In this document: piece by piece, positions 35,040 through 47,274 of the stretch | How the letters are laid out: each line of letters starts with the position of its first letter | Numbering within the stretch: the first letter of the stretch is position 1 | Origin: Haemaphysalis longicornis | Lineage: Eukaryota; Arthropoda; Arachnida; Ixodida; Ixodidae | NCBI GenBank assembly: GCA_013339765.2 | Contig: CM023457.1 | Coordinates: 31,327,911-31,391,910 of the forward strand | Direction of reading: 5' to 3' | DNA: 64,000 nt | Notes under the pieces: model-generated | Told to the model about the DNA's origin: nothing | What the model saw: only the letters and a program-made list of their open reading frames with translations | The model's database searches: none | Position numbers and translations under genes: made by a program

Positions 35040-36655
35040 AAAATCAAAGCCCCTTTCTTAAGAGAAAGACGGTTAAAACGCGCGGCTTTCTGCAATTAAA
35101 CCAGAGTGACAGTCAGTCCAAAACCCAAACTGCATCGACCGTGTCGCAATGACGCAATATCGGATAGACGTCGGCTTCATAACGCCAGGGAACCAGGTGC
35201 GATTCTGACCACAAAAAGCGTTTTTCTTTTTAAGTGCAGAGCACTTTAGGGGGTCGCCTTGTCGTCGTAGCTCGCTCGCTGAACCCAAGTAGAGCCACCT
35301 GTGCGTTTCGTCGTAGCTGCTGTCGTCGCGGCGTAACCCAAGCAAGATGTTTATATAGCCATAAACGTTAGAAACTCGTGAACAGCTGGCGCTTGTCCTA
35401 CAACTCTCCGTTGTTTAGCGCAAAGACAACTGCAGGTACATTTGAGGCAAAATATAACTAACCGCCATCTACCGCGTTCATTTAGTTAGGAATGCACGTT
35501 GGGTTGGTTTTTACCATAGTAAGCGAAAAAAAAAGTGGCAGTCAACTCCGGAACGTGCGGGAGGAAAAGCAAGCACAAAAAGAACAGAACTCCCGCTGGC
35601 GACAGTTCAGGCAGGGGGCGAGCGAGTACTGCGAACGCGGGGAATTTGAATTGCATTGGGTGGTAGCAGTGAGCGGATGACGGCGCTACGTACAGCCCAT
35701 AATGGCGAATCACTGCTCTGCACTTCCGACAGCTTTCACATCCAGTGGAACGGCTTTAATTTTTTGAGTAGCTTGACGTGCCTTTGTGGAAACCACCATG
35801 TACCCTGCCATTGTGTAAAGTTGGCTTTCCTGCAGTGCGCTTTCGCGTACGATCGCCATCAGTGATGCAAAGAAAGCTTGCTTTAAAGAGTACAACGGTT
35901 ATACGAGCAGCACAAGGACCTCGAACTTTTTTCTTTGCTTTTATACTAGCACCAGGAACCCGAAGGTCTTCAGAAGCCAACTTCGAAAACATTTCCTGTG
36001 ACTCTAAGGCAAAGCGCCCTGTTAGGAAATCTTTTAGCGGGAAAGTTCACGTGCGCATCTCTAATTTTCTGGTGGCAAGAATTCCACGGACGCGCATATT
36101 CAAGTACAGGTGGTCCTTCCGCAAATTCCCTTGCATGTTTTATACCACAGCTGGCAGAGGACGTTCATTGCGTGATGATTCTTCACGAAAAGCCGTTTTG
36201 CTTCATCGCGGAATTTCCTTGAGATGCCCCGATTCGAAGGACGCTGACTTGCTCCGTGCCTGACGAGTCCGTGTCGACGTTCTAACACAGACTTGCGAAG
36301 GCAAGGCCTTGTGCTATCGCCGTGAACGGGCGTGGCTACAAGTGACGCCCTGAGTGCTCGGAAACGGCTGAGTCACCCACGGAGGTGACTCGGATGTAAA
36401 TGACAAGTTTGTGACATCGGTTGTAATTGGCTCGAGCTTTAACCCAGAATATGACGCGCACACCCAATTTTTCCTTGTGCACGTGCGTATGTGACCAAGT
36501 ATCAGCATCACCATCATCAGTCATCACGAGGAACCTTATAAGCACCCGCTCCCACAGCAACAGCCGCAGCTCGTCCTGCTTCACTGGAGAAATCGGAATT
36601 TTCCCACGCACTTTTCCCATTAAAAATGCGCGTGAAATAACCTAAAAGGTCTCCC
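35040..36655. other. No gene recognised
   Basis: Includes a 161-codon open frame (35778-36263, plus) with no recognisable domain or splice context, and the short hairpin aagtgcagagcactt at about 35233-35247. Confidence 0.3.
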
Positions 36656-36659
36656 ACAC

Positions 36660-37558
36660 AAAATTAAGAGCTCAGTCATATGCACAGTCTGTGAGTGTTG
36701 TTTCAAAGCTTTCATCTTCGAAGGCTAGTAGAAACCCAACTTTTAGTGCTGTTTCAAGAGATCTCTAATATGTAGACCCAAGCTTGATGTCACAGTGGGC
36801 TGGGTTCCCGGCTACTGTGGCATTGTGGGAGAAATGAAGCCGCTGACCAAAGTGCTGCACAAGCTGCCCTTCGTGACACCATAGACATAAAGCTTGTTCC
36901 ATATCAAGGACCTAAAACCTTTTGTGAGGAGGAAGCTGCGAGACCACCGGCAACATTAGTGGGATAAAGCAATACGGATAAGTTACACGTCATTAAACCT
37001 AAAATTGAAAAAAAAAACCTCCTGCTGAGAAATGTGCTAAATCCATAGAAGTGGCGTTATACAGAATTAGAATGGGCCACACATGCACCACACATTCATG
37101 CTTGACTGACACAAACAAGCCACTGTGTCATCGATGTGGGGGGCAGTTATCTGTCCTTCATGTGCTTATTGAATGTAAGATGTGCAACATTGAAAGGAAA
37201 CGTCACTTTATTGAAGTTTGCACATATGATATTCTCTTGTACCCTTCATTATTTCTCGCAGACCATTCCATGTTCTCTTACAAAAAAGTTTTTAGCTACC
37301 TTGAAGATGTAGATTTTTCAAAACACGTTACTGTCCATAACCTCACTTGCGCTCGTGACGTGTTGCAAAACAATGGCGGAACCTGAGGCTTTAACACCTT
37401 AGGTGCCTGCACTAAGTTTTAATATGGACCTATACACCAATTCTCTTAGCCAATTTTTAATCTAGTTCCTTTCTTACAAATCTTTCTCATCTCATTCACC
37501 ATTGTAATGGGGCTCATTGCCTTTTTCGGCCTTGCGCCATTAAACCTGAAATCATCAT
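36660..37558 (+). pseudogene. I/Jockey-like LINE 3' end, copy 1
   Basis: Frame-broken RNase H remnant (VGWVPGYCGIVGE at about 36800; the usual motif is WVPGHSGI.GNE), then an open stretch 37051-37386 with LYRIRMGHTCTTHSCL and the knuckle CHRCGGQLSVLHVLIEC. The 3' UTR ends gccattaaacctgaaatcat followed by catgat. Homologous to 57590-58630. Confidence 0.8.
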
Positions 37559-37559
37559 G

Positions 37560-40500
37560 ATCAGAAAAAAGCTATCGCACCATTTCCTACGCGTTATCGA
37601 CTCTTACAATTAAAGGCAAACAGACAATTCTGACAGCTCACTCCAGCGTCCCTTTAACGGTTAATAGAGGGACTGTCCGGAAGCAGCGTCTTCCTCCAGC
37701 CGCTGTGCTTCACCTCACACGTTCGCGGTCGAGCGCTCGTGTCACAACACACGCAGGCGACGTGGTTTCCAGATTTCCCCCACCTCTGAGCGCGCGAGGC
37801 CGTCCTTGAAGCGTCGAAATTGCACATTCGCCGCGGCCTACTCGTCCGCAAGTTCGCCATGCAAAGCAGATGGCAGAAACATGCACTCTCAGCGACGGGG
37901 GGCCCGGATTTTAACATACGCTACCTTCCAAGTTCACGGGCTCCGCGGAACAGCGATCCCGACGCGCTGTATACGGTATACGGCACCCACCCAGCGGATC
38001 AGCACCTTGTCTTCCTCGTATAGCGGTTAGGGCGATCTTGAAAGTTTGTGTACGGAGTGTGTGATGGCCGTGTAAATGGCTTTCGCTGAATGGTTATGCG
38101 AAAAATTGCCGGTTCCTTCTTGAGTATGCGTTCGAAAGGAGAGTGCCGAAGATGTATTAGGTGCTATGTGTGATGTTCAAAGCAAGGCCGTAGCCTTGAG
38201 GCTTGACTTATTGAATTGTATGCGTAGTGCGTGTGTTGATTCCTAGACGCAAACATCGCCACCCCAATGGTTTTCATTTTACGCGAAAATAGCATTGGTT
38301 AATGTCAATGAGCCTCAGTTGAGTTACTGCTACCTTTTAGCGCAGAAGTGTTCTATATGCGCAGCAAAATGACACAGCAAGGTATACTGCTCTTGAACCG
38401 CTGCCATACCTGTGTAAAATGTTTCTTCGCGTATTAGAGCTGGAGCAACTCTATCACTAGGAAATGCATGTGTGAAAATTAACAGTAAATAGTGTTTACC
38501 GAAGGTGCGCTATTTTTGTTTCAGTGTGCTGGCAGCATGAAATAATAGCGTACTGCCATGTAGTAATCCGGCTTGAGCTGGATGTAAAAAAAATCAATTT
38601 GCTGACGGCTTCCACCAAAATTAACCGAGACATCTCGCACACACATTCTGGGTACGCGGGAAAGGCGCATGGCAGGTATAGGTAGGCTGCTTTTCCCCTT
38701 CCAGCTACAAAGTAGCTGCATATTACTCACGATTTGTGTATTCGTAGTCTGAGTCCCCAAAAGGGAGGTAGGGAAAGGTAGAGAACTTTGTTTTCGTTAC
38801 TTTTCGAGGGACAAAAGAAGCTATCGTCACTAAAAAAGTGTGAAAGGTAACGCAGACAATTCATTCATTCATTCATTCATTCATTCATTCATTCATTCAA
38901 GTCAATGAGCTGTCTTACATTGACTTTAACTCACGGATCTTAAGCTGGGCTCGATATTCCACGAGAAGCTAGAGGTTATCAGTACTGGTGTCCAAGTATG
39001 CGCGTTCTCTGAAGCAGGCCGCAAATCTTCGATAACGCCTAGGCAAACTGACTGCGAGGCCTCAGATACGCGGCTGAACCTTAAGAGCTCGGCTAGGGTT
39101 CAGTTTAACGTTTAGCACCGAACATCTCCAACCGGTATGGCCCGTAAACTAAGCAGTGGACAGGCAAATATTTTCTACACCGAAGGCATGCGGTAGCAAT
39201 CAGATATGATGGGAGCGGCGGAAGACACGACGTCTGCGTGCAGATATGTCGAATATGTGTGTCCGCTGCCTCGCCAGATGTCGTTTTCTGGGTCAGATAC
39301 GACTTTGCGGGCCCTTGAAATGCAGGGACGTCCCAGTTCGCTTCTCGGAGTGAAAGCTGGGAAGTGATAACCCTTCAGCCGTGCATACTGTTCGCTTATC
39401 TGCACTCCGATAGTATCGTACCCCCGCTGTAGTGAAGTGCTAATGGAATATTACGAAGGGGCTGAACGGGTCCATTACTACGTCGAACAATACCGCGAGC
39501 ACTGCAAGTTTTCGATTGCAGAGTGCTTGTAATGATCATGTTAACACTTCAGTCGGTTGTAATGGAACTGGTTGCGCTGAGTGGAGTTCACGTGTAGCAC
39601 TTACGGCGGGGGCATGTAGATATGCCGAGTGCTCCTGCTGTGAAAATGATTGCGAGCCGCGGCGGACGTGTCTGTATTGAAATGATGGGATTGCGTGGCT
39701 TTTGTATTGAACGCATTTGCTGATTAAAGCTCTCAGCTACGTTCTGAAAGGAACGTTTAGATCTCGTGAGATAGGAAGTGAAAGTTACGCAAGCTCTTGG
39801 CTCTTCACGTGCGCGTACACTCCCAAAAGAACTATAGACCGAAGGAAGGCGATACGCGGCTGCAATAAAGCGCGCTGGGGGTTCAGTAAACATGTGGTAG
39901 TTAGGTTTTGGGAAGGCGTGATGGTGCTGGCGCTGACATTTTTGAGAGCTGTGCTGTTTTAAGTCGGCTACTGTCCGGTCTGAAGAGTTAACCACAAGGA
40001 GGTTGATCTGCTGACGTTAGTCTTTGTGGTAAAAATAGAGAGAGACCCACAATAAAATATGTTCTGGGGAGGAATTGAGAAACCTCACCTCAATGGCTGC
40101 CTTGGTTTTTAAGTTCGTGTACACGAAATCAGAGCGGGGAAGCCTGCGGCCAAGCACATGACGATTGGAAGCACAAATGTACACAGCCACCGAACAATAA
40201 AGTACGAAAGATGGCGTGAAATAAAGAAATGGCTCGACAAACGTTCTTAAATCCTAGTTTCTCGTTTTTCTTGAAAGCAGCCAGCAAAGATACCTGCTTG
40301 CTTATACTGACAAACGTGCCAGGCAACGGTGAAGTGTTTAGGTGCTACGTGGTTATACTGCAGGACAAGCATTTCACTGCATAACCTGCGTATGGTAAAC
40401 GTGCCCTGAGTATGCAACTAGAGCTTTAGGCGTGTTTTGCTGCGTTGTGTATTCATACCGGCATAAAGTGGTAGCGGTATCTTTCACCGTACGCTTACGG

Positions 40501-41640
40501 GGAAATGTTTAGCGGTGCAGGCCACCGTGGGTACGTATGGCTTCACGCTGCGTGCGGCCGCCATTCGAATGTGATGTACAGCTGCAAAATCAAGCGCTGA
40601 TACCGCCGTGCTGTGAACAGTGCTCCGCGCAAGGAGTCCAAAAGTACGCAAAGCGTCACGACAGGGCATCTAAAGTGACGCAAAGATAAGAATGATCTTC
40701 GAAGTTGGGCTCCCCCTGAGCTTTTGTATTTTGTTACCAATGCCCGCATTTAGCAAAAAAAAAAAAAAACTATCGAGGTTACGTGCTGGTTACTCCTAAT
40801 CCGAGCTTTTCACTAATAGCAGTAAACCAGTGTTGTCTCGTTGTCGTTGAACTGTGCTAGTTCATTGGTCGGGGTTTCACAAGAAAGGGTAGACACATGT
40901 GGCGTTGAGTCCCGAAAGAAACCTACCACATGGCTTCAAGTCTTATCTTGTCCCGTCTGCGGGAATCGATGATAGCCGTGTAGCCGTGTGCGAAGACGGT
41001 GAGGCAAACACATTATCGACAGCGGCGGTAGCAGATGGTTCAAAGCTACTTACGATGTAGGCCATGCGTGCTGAGAAGCTTAAACAGCTTCCAGCGCCGA
41101 TTACAAGTCCCGGTCGACCAGAGCTTGTTGTTTGGACTGTAGCTAAGCTGGCAAGCTCAGCTGCGATTCCACTGCTGTAATGAGGGGTTTCAAAGGAGTA
41201 TTGGGTTGTCTGGGCATGGCTACCAAACGGTGGGTGTACCAGAGGAAGACATGAAAGTATGATGAAATTTCTGAATCATCGACTTTGTTGGGGTCGCTCC
41301 CTTCGGAATGAACGGTCATCGCATAGGGCAAGGCACTGTCCTGAAACTCCTAAGTGTGAAAGGCATTGAGCGTTTCAAGCTCTTCCCTCGACGTGCAGCG
41401 CAAGTGGTGGAGAGGGCAGAAGCGGTCCGTGCCAATAGACTCCTGGAATGAGGAGGCCACCCTAAAGACTCTGTTCCAGAAATCAGTATGTTTACTCTCT
41501 CTCTCTCGGATAGGGCAACCACGAAGTGAGCTTAGTGCCCTTGGCTCGCTACAAAGCTAAGGAGATGGCTTAGCAGTATGGCGCCGAGGAGAAAGCGTCA
41601 TGCAAAAGGGCAAAGTGCACTAACGCTGTCCACAGATACA
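37560..41640. other. No gene recognised; (TTCA)n microsatellite
   Basis: No exon signal that I trust in 4 kb. A pure (TTCA)n run of about 40 bp lies at 38859-38899 and a poly-A run at 40755-40769. The block gtccctttaa near 37650 may be an end of a TTAA MITE. Confidence 0.35.
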
Positions 41641-42090
41641 CCTCGAGAGTCTGCATACACTTGTCGCGCTCTCACACGCCGGCAACGAGGGGAAATCGGA
41701 GATTCGTTTCGAGCGCGTTGAAAGGGTGCTTCATGCGACCGTCGCGTCTCGAGCCACAAGTGGCTGATCGCTTGTGTTTGCAAACACGAGATGGTCGGCA
41801 CGGTGTGAGCGCGTGGGGCACGCACGTCGATCGAGGGCTGCCGAGAGCGCCGCGCACTTGTCAATGGGATCCCTGATAAGCTCCTCATCTCTTGGCTGAC
41901 GCGACCGCTGAACGCCACCTACAGACCTGAGGCCTTCTGCTCCCATCGATCATGACGTCGAGCCTGGTGGGCGGACGTTCACGTCGTCGCGTCTCTACGC
42001 TCGACTACGCCGACGGTGTCATCCTCCGTCATTTCACAACTTTTTTCGTCGGGGTCGCCGGAGTGAGTGACAGGTTAAGGACGGGACGAG
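41640..42090 (+). promoter_or_regulatory. Second CpG-rich patch with candidate first exon
   Basis: CpG-rich sequence holding ATG at 41952 with 37 open codons (MTSSLVGGRSRRRVSTLDYA...) up to a consensus donor ga|gtgagt at 42062/42063, phase 0. It would splice in frame to the phase 0 acceptor at 53968. It is a competing or alternative first exon for the DUF389 gene, or belongs to nothing. No likeness to a known protein. Confidence 0.3.
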
Positions 42091-42459
42091 ATCACGTTGC
42101 AAGCAATGCAATGTTTGAGCTTTTTGTGCCGTCTGTTTTCCTTTCATCGTGTTGACCTTCAGTCCCGCAAGTATAACCATATCGGTTATTTCGAAGTTCT
42201 GACTATAGTTAAATATCGACGTTAGCTATGGCGATTGTAACTATGACAGCGAAGTGGTTTACGGCCTTACAAAGCGACAAGATGCCTGTTGGCAGCAGAG
42301 ACGTTGTCTTGGCCGCCTGCTCAGATATCACACATAAAAGTCGGCGCCACTTTTCACTTACAAGACGCTCTTGGTATGAAACTGAGTAAGGTCGTAAGCA
42401 GTGTGTTTCGGGGTTTCTGTAGTTTTAAATTAGAATTGAATCTAGTTCCTTCATATCGG

Positions 42460-43530
42460 GTAGAGAGAATAAACTTTATTGGAGCATCAATTGGACTAAC
42501 GACGAATGGTGACCAGCGCTTGGAAGGTGCCAGTGACCTGAGCTGCCCGTTCAAGTCATTCGCTCGACTTGAGGGTCCGAGCTTCTTAACGCCGCCTCCC
42601 ATTGCTCCACACAAGAGATGAGAGGGAATGACTTGTGAGGACATTGCCAAATGATACGAGAGACTGTTTCCAGGTCCCTGCAGTCGGGGAAACGGGGAGA
42701 AGGAAATTATTGAGGGATAAATTGTATGTAGTCTGGCACGACAAGGGAGGGTATTGGTTTGGAGAAGGCGCCAGTATCGTTCCAGTGTGATAGGCAGTGA
42801 CCAGTCGGGTGGAGGGAAACGCCGGGGAGAGAGGCTGTAGTGGCGGGTAATTTCCATGGAAAGTCAGAAGGCTGTCGCGGGTTGATTGGGCTCCATGGGA
42901 AGAGGTGTGACTTGACCCAGCTCGGATGGTTAGCGCTCGAGCTGCAAGGTTAGCCGCTTCATTTCCTTTTAGCGCCGCAAAGGTAGGAGTCCTAATCAGC
43001 TCCGTGTAGGAGGTGGGAGGATTTCGAATTCTGAGAGCCTGCGGGAAAATGTTACCACGGGAAAAATTTCGAATGGCCGTTTTCGAATAAGAGATAACAG
43101 TTGTTGGGGTAGGCCGGTGAGTGAGCGTGAGCGCAATGGCCGCCTCTTCCGCGGTGGCAGGGGAGTACGTTCGGATAGTGAATGACTGATAAAGGGGTAC
43201 TTTGGGATCGAAGATTTGGGTGACTGCTTAAGCGTTGTGGTCGCGATAACTACCGGCGTCTACATATGCGGTGGTCTGGCTCATGCGGTGTTTACGCGTG
43301 CTAGGGCGCGCGCACGATGTTTACGGCGTTTAACATTGTGCTCCGAGTGAGCGTTACGTTGAATCGGCCGAAGCAGTAGGAGGTTGTGTAAATCGGCAGG
43401 GAGGCGTACTTTCTCGTCAGTAAAGGTCGGTGAATGGAGCCCAAGTGAGCGTAGATGGCGCAATGAGAACCACGGAGCTCTTGGCATTCGCAGGTAATAG
43501 TAATCCCGACTTAGACAGGACATCTTGGAG
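42460..43530 (-). pseudogene. I/Jockey-like LINE fragment with RNase H remnant
   Basis: On the minus strand: APATAEEAAIALTLTHRPTP-like RNase H sequence (about 43190-43110), HYSLSPRRFPPPDWSLP (42840-42790), RYWRLLQTNTLP, then EQWEAALRSSDPQ in another frame near 42590. The 3' UTR holds AATAAA in reverse (tttatt at 42475). Several frameshifts; dead. It belongs to the same broad family as 10098-10560. Confidence 0.75.
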
Positions 43531-43771
43531 TGGGTGTCACTGCTCCAAATTCAATGTCTCGCATTTTTAATTAAAGAAGCGAAATTCCATGTTGCTTCCT
43601 CTTTCTAAGACTGGTTAAGCGATTTCCTTTAAAAAATGTAGTAAGTTTTTGTGCTTAACTTGGGCCATGAATAGATCATTTTATTATATAACATTGCTGG
43701 AAAGTGTATCATATTTATTCATTTACTTGTTCACTTATTTTAGAATACTGTGGGCCGTAGTCTGGCCGTAG

Positions 43772-43852
43772 CAGAAAAGATCTCGCACGCAGATCTCTCA
43801 GAAAAGATCTCTCAGAAAAGATCTCTCAGAAAAGATCTCGCAGAAAAGACAA
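43772..43852. repeat. 14-bp tandem repeat, about 5 copies
   Basis: Unit cagaaaagatctct, repeated with small changes; each unit contains agatct. Confidence 0.85.
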
Positions 43853-43892
43853 CTGAGAAAAAAACCTTAAAGAGGTAACAATAGATATCACG

Positions 43893-43985
43893 ATCGAAAA
43901 ATCGAACCCGTACTACATAAATTCCGAACTTTTATCTGTCAGAATGAACACAAATGACTTCACGTAACCGCTAAACCAAAGACAT
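43893..43985 (-). repeat. tRNA-like SINE head remnant
   Basis: The reverse complement has an A-box-like tttagcggtta and a B-box-like gggttcgattttt, but spaced wider than in a tRNA. Probably a decayed SINE head. Confidence 0.35.
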
Positions 43986-44215
43986 AACGCAGCAAACTAG
44001 CTAAGCAGGCATTCCTCCATAGCCCCCGTAAAAAATTTGGATTGCGCAATTGATTCTGAAAAAAAAAATTCCAATAAGCAGTTTAACGAAAATCTGCGCT
44101 TGAAAGTTAGTTTTAACGAAAACTGGCTGCAATGCATGGTTAGGCATGCGGGTAAATTGCGTAAACTGGAGACGCCACACAGAGAATACAAGGACAGGCG
44201 CAGTTCACTCACATC

Positions 44216-44665
44216 TTAAAGGGACCCTGCAACACTTTTTTACTCTTTTCTAAATCCTAAATGCTTTCAGAGCGTAGCCAACAAGCACGTCCAGGTACTT
44301 AAACAGGGGGTCACAAAGTACCTTAGCCAAAAATTTACTGATCTGTGTCCATTAGATAACTTGGAAACTTGCTCAAAAATGTTCTCCCTTTCCAGGTCCC
44401 GGCGTTCAAGTGCTCAAATTATGTCATTACAACAATGCAAGAGCTATTGGCCGGCTTCCTTTCAGTTGTAGCGACGAACGCTTTCGATGCTCACCTTAGA
44501 AAAAAGATCCACAAAAGCAAAGTAGAAATGGAAGGCGTATCGGCTGCGACAAGCAAATAACGCAGGGTCAGCTCCGAGCTGGCGATAACTAGAGCTTTGA
44601 CAATGGTTTTAGACACAAAGGAAAGAGTGAAAGCGTTTATCGGAGGTGTTGCAGAGTCCCTTTAA
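44216..44665. mobile_element. 442-bp MITE with TTAA target duplication
   Basis: TTAA at 44216-44219 and 44662-44665 flanks ends agggaccctgcaacac and, inverted, agggactctgcaacac (one mismatch in 16). Non-coding. The TTAA duplication points to a piggyBac- or Kolobok-type transposase as the mobiliser; the AGGG terminus fits Kolobok better. A rearranged relative lies at 26.9 kb. Confidence 0.8.
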
Positions 44666-44669
44666 CATG

Positions 44670-46270
44670 CACCAACTCGCCCAACAGCAAGTCATTCTAA
44701 ACAGCGTGGATAGGCGTGTGTCTTGTTCATCTTGCGCCATTGCAGACACAGGGATATTCATGCCTGTCTGGTGTCAGAGTGCTGCACCATTTCCCAAAAT
44801 CGTTGCTGATCCGCATGCAACCCTTCCGCGTCACCAGTCACGAATGATTCCGTAACCGTCGTGACGTGAGCATGAACGCAAGGTGTTCCATTCTTTCTAA
44901 CCTTTGTCTCTGTTCTGATTCGCCCAAATCGTCTTCATGTTCAATGATTATCCCGGTCGCGATCGCTCCCTTCCAACAGCAGCAGTCGGTGTTACCACGT
45001 CACGTGGATGTTCCCCATCGGAGGCAACAAAGGGTGCTCAGATGTCTCAACCAAAGCCCAACGGGAAGCGGAACTCGCCGAGCAATTATCGGCAGTGCAG
45101 CGTTGCACGCTCATCGCGCTCGCAAGAACCGTGTTCGGGATTTCATTGCCGTCACATTGCGCGCGTGTAGGAGCTTTCGATCAGTCCGCGCCGCTCAAGC
45201 GTGGTGCGGACGAGTTTAGCAACACTGCGCAGCACGACGTTCTCGTATCTGCATAGATACACGGCGGCGGGCACGTGAGGCGACAGGTTTGGGGCACGCG
45301 AGCCAAACGTGCGCGGCTGATTCCGCAACCTGGAAGCGCGGTTTCGATTGATCGGGGACGAGCTATACTCGGCCGGACGTCCGCTATTAGCGACCCGCTC
45401 GGTGACTCGCTTGTCGTCACCCGGGCTGCGCGGGTGGCGGCGGTTCCCGGGCAACCTCCGTTGCTGCCTCCTTGCACGAGTTGCTCGCTGTTTCTCCTCC
45501 TCTGGATTCGAATTTGCGCACCGTGCACCTAATATAATGGCGTCAGCAATACGAATTTGCGCCATTGATATCTGAAGAGTGTCCACTCGCTCTAGCGAAC
45601 TTAGGTTGGTGGTCTTTAGGCACTCTCGTAGAAAGTTTATCCAATCTAATTCAATCCAATCCAATCCTCCTCTGGATCACTCCTGTGGAGGTTGTGAACG
45701 CGTACAACCGGTTTTCCGCAATGCGTTTCGCGAGACCTAGACTTCATGGCTAAGCAGTCGTACATTATTTTGTTTCGTAGTATTGGAACGATTTTAACTA
45801 CATTATGGGAAATACTGAGCTACCATTACAAAAATTAGCAAAACGACACGAACGAGCACATGGTTTGCAAATTTTTGTAAACTGGTGCACTATTTAGGAG
45901 CATAAACTCACCCTTTCTTTGGTGGCCTGGTCGAATCGAGCCGCTGAGAAACTGTACATAAGCAACCTTATTCACGTCACTTGCTAAATACCAAAATCAT
46001 CATAGTCTATAACATACTTTAAAGGACTTAGAGAATTTCATTTGCTTCAATTGGGATACCGTTCCTTGTGTTTTTTTGCTTCTTAAGTTGTTTTCCTGTG
46101 GTTATTTCCACCGCGTTATTTGCAAATTCACAGTAACTTTTTCTATTAACAGTAGGCTAACATTTGAGTGTATGTATCACGATAGGGTAACTTTTCTTGT
46201 CTTTTTATACTGCAAACTGTATATGATGCGTGTACGCCCACTTGCGCTTCCGCGCAATTTTTCGGTGTAT
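44670..46270. other. GC-rich stretch with open frames, unassigned
   Basis: 44900-45540 is GC-rich with overlapping frames on both strands; one plus frame (45008-45256) reads STKAQREAELAEQLSAVQRC but has no start context or splice pair that I can defend. The minus-strand 170-aa frame (45664-45152) is compositional. A short tccaat tandem lies at 45637-45668. Confidence 0.3.
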
Positions 46271-46278
46271 TCATAATT

Positions 46279-46316
46279 GAGGGTCCCCTTACAGTTTCTT
46301 GACTCTGGGACCCTCG
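46279..46316 (+). repeat. 9-bp stem hairpin, probable LINE 3' UTR end
   Basis: gagggtccc ... gggaccctc around a 20-base loop. A hairpin of this kind, followed by cgtctgcatactaatatatt, resembles the 3' ends of tick CR1-like elements. No coding part is identifiable. Confidence 0.4.
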
Positions 46317-46516
46317 TCTGCATACTAATATATTTGTATTGCGGTTTTAAAATTTAGTGTTAAAAAATCCCTGTAGGACACGTCTGAAGAGATTGGTTTG
46401 CTTAAATTAAGTGTCTAGCGGGAGCATTGTGACTTAAAGCTGTAGGCACATACCATTATCGGTCATAAAATGTATGGCTACAGTAGAACGGACAATTGGA
46501 CCAGTTGGTAACTGTT

Positions 46517-46620
46517 CATCTTGGTGTTGAAAGCGCTAACAAAACGGGGACGAAGCGCCGTGTCGTCTGTTTTTACGCTACCCTCGTCACTGTTTTGTGA
46601 GCGCTTTCAACACCAAGATG
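46517..46620. repeat. Hairpin repeat with 29-bp arms
   Basis: 46517-46545 (catcttggtgttgaaagcgc...) and 46592-46620 are inverted copies with one mismatch. The loop contains gaagcgccgtgtcgtctg, close to the centre of the 8.67 kb hairpin. Confidence 0.85.
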
Positions 46621-47155
46621 CACGGCTAGTTGGCATCGCTGTGCTGAAACGGTAGTTGCGCAGATCTTTCGCCACGCTTTCACCAGATCATCCCCATACG
46701 TTGGGCTCCTAAAAGTTTTGTTGACGCTTACTACTGAAATGAAACGGCCTGAATGCTTGTTCAGATTGTTTGATGGTTCTGTGGGAAGAACCAGCCGGAG
46801 GGGCACTAAAGGCGACTATGATTGCGCAGAACAAGAAGGCGTGATTGCTCAGCTGCTCAAGATTATGAAACCACAGCACTTCACTCGACACGACAATAAA
46901 GTCTCGCTTTTATAGCGGAAGGTGGTAATACTCTCTCGCGCAGTGTGAAAGCGTGTAGTCTCTTTAATGCCCAGCTTATGTGATCTGTGTCAGCGATGTT
47001 ATGACTGCGGGTCTTCACCCAGCAAATAGGCTGGCCAGTAAAATGATTGCAACAGCTGGAGTCCTCGCGTGCTGTTTCGCATTGCGGAAGGCTGTGACGT
47101 CGGATGATCGCTGTGTTCAAACTTTCCTGTTTTTTTTTTTCCTTTTCGCACTCAG

Positions 47156-47274
47156 AGCTCCCAAAGCAGCAGCAGCAGCAGCCGCAGCAGCATCATTACA
47201 TTCCGCAGGCGGCCAATGGGGTTCTTCGCAGGAATTTCAACAAAGTTCAGGAGCAGAAGACTTCATACAAAGAG
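47156..47274 (+). CDS. Candidate poly-Q exon of the DUF389 gene
   Basis: A strong pyrimidine tract (tttttttttttccttttcgcactcag, about 47130-47155) precedes it; donor gag|gtacac at 47275. With two bases completing a split codon it reads ELPKQQQQQPQQHHYIPQAA, then NGVLRRNFNKVQEQKTSYKE, 119 bp, entry phase 1 and exit phase 0. Exit phase fits the acceptor at 53968; entry phase fits the donor at 19233. Gene membership is inferred from phase and position. The Ala frame of the CAG tract is the alternative reading. Confidence 0.5.

Noticed and set aside
35778..36263. 161-codon plus frame
   Set aside because: No start context, no domain and no similarity that I recognise; chance remains the simplest explanation.
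45152..45664. 170-codon minus-strand frame
   Set aside because: GC-driven, overlapped by open frames on the other strand, no recognisable protein.
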